A stretch of 29,739 nt of DNA from Larix sibirica (Eukaryota > Streptophyta > Pinopsida > Pinales > Pinaceae), in the NCBI GenBank assembly GCA_004151065.3, contig NWUY0300004919.1, forward strand, positions 1 to 29,739, given 5' to 3'. Below the pieces are notes generated by a model. It worked only from the letters and a program-made list of their open reading frames with translations, was not told the origin of the DNA and searched no databases. Numbering within the stretch: position 1 is the first letter of the stretch; every line of letters starts with the position of its first letter. Positions 29,572 through 29,739 of this stretch are shown here, piece by piece. Both the position numbers and the translations under genes were made by a program.

Positions 29572-29693
29572 GTTAATCTTCATCTAACATTATTGACAGC
29601 AGGTTAATCTTCATCTAACATTATTGACAGCAGTTAATCTTCATCTAATATTATTTACAGCAGTTAATCTTCATCTAATATTATTGACAGCAG
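29572..29693. repeat. Four 30-31-bp tandem units
   Basis: The unit GTTAATCTTCATCTAACATT plus ATTGACAGCAG is repeated at 29572, 29603, 29634 and 29664, the last two lacking one G. Differences are limited to CATT/TATT and TTGAC/TTTAC. Confidence 0.95.
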
Positions 29694-29739
29694 GTTAACT
29701 AACAGTTTCCTTATGCATAAAATCTTATTTGAAATAATC

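Overview
The window looks like intergenic DNA from a large plant nuclear genome. It is AT-rich, has no intact gene that I can recognise, and is filled with decayed transposable elements, tandem repeats and tRNA-derived SINEs. The Ty3/gypsy reverse transcriptase relics, the CACTA-type terminus and the long repeat-filled spacing suit a gymnosperm, most likely a conifer. That assignment is inference; no host gene confirms it. N characters at 14739-14820, 22078, 23456 and 28436 show a draft assembly.

The left half (1-15561) is dominated by one direct duplication. Copy 1 is 214-5458 and copy 2 is 9644-15561. Each copy carries, in order: a decayed coiled-coil reading frame; an LTR-like, promoter-like and poly(A)-like stretch; a CA-microsatellite block; a Ty3/gypsy reverse transcriptase relic; and a CACTA-type terminus that cuts the reverse transcriptase at the same codon, followed by a subterminal region rich in TGCAC/GTGCA motifs. 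All six in-frame stops in the first part of copy 1's coiled-coil frame recur in copy 2, so the shared template was already unable to encode the protein when the copies separated. The copies then diverged by a 431-bp deletion (copy 1), a SINE insertion with a 17-bp target-site duplication (copy 2), a change in number of the CA-bearing unit, and a 1-base frameshift. Between them lie a ~150-bp tandem repeat (5270-6110) and a long broken coding region (6590-9640). That region runs into the coiled-coil frame of copy 2, has intron-like breaks, and its stops are almost all TAG or TAA where glutamine would be plausible.

The right half (15562-29739) is a mosaic. It holds a four-unit ~120-bp repeat whose units each keep a short palindrome (16749-17235), several small tandem duplications, a truncated tRNA-derived SINE (22079-22175), a broken coding segment (22433-22760), a 193-bp tandem duplication interrupted by an N (23265-23644), a small minus-strand reading frame with a signal-peptide-like start (23689-23928), a fold-back element (about 23950-24412), a second broken coding segment (24540-24900), a minus-strand LTR with a primer-binding-site-like sequence (25588-25903), a second SINE-like head (26995-27064), a retrotransposon gag relic with a CCHC zinc knuckle (27330-28075), and 67-bp and 31-bp tandem arrays near the right end.

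No functional gene, operon, CRISPR array or structural tRNA/rRNA gene is supported. The two most distinctive signals are the decayed multi-part retroelement, with its unrecognised upstream reading frame and coiled coil captured twice at different ages, and the palindrome-bearing 120-bp repeat.
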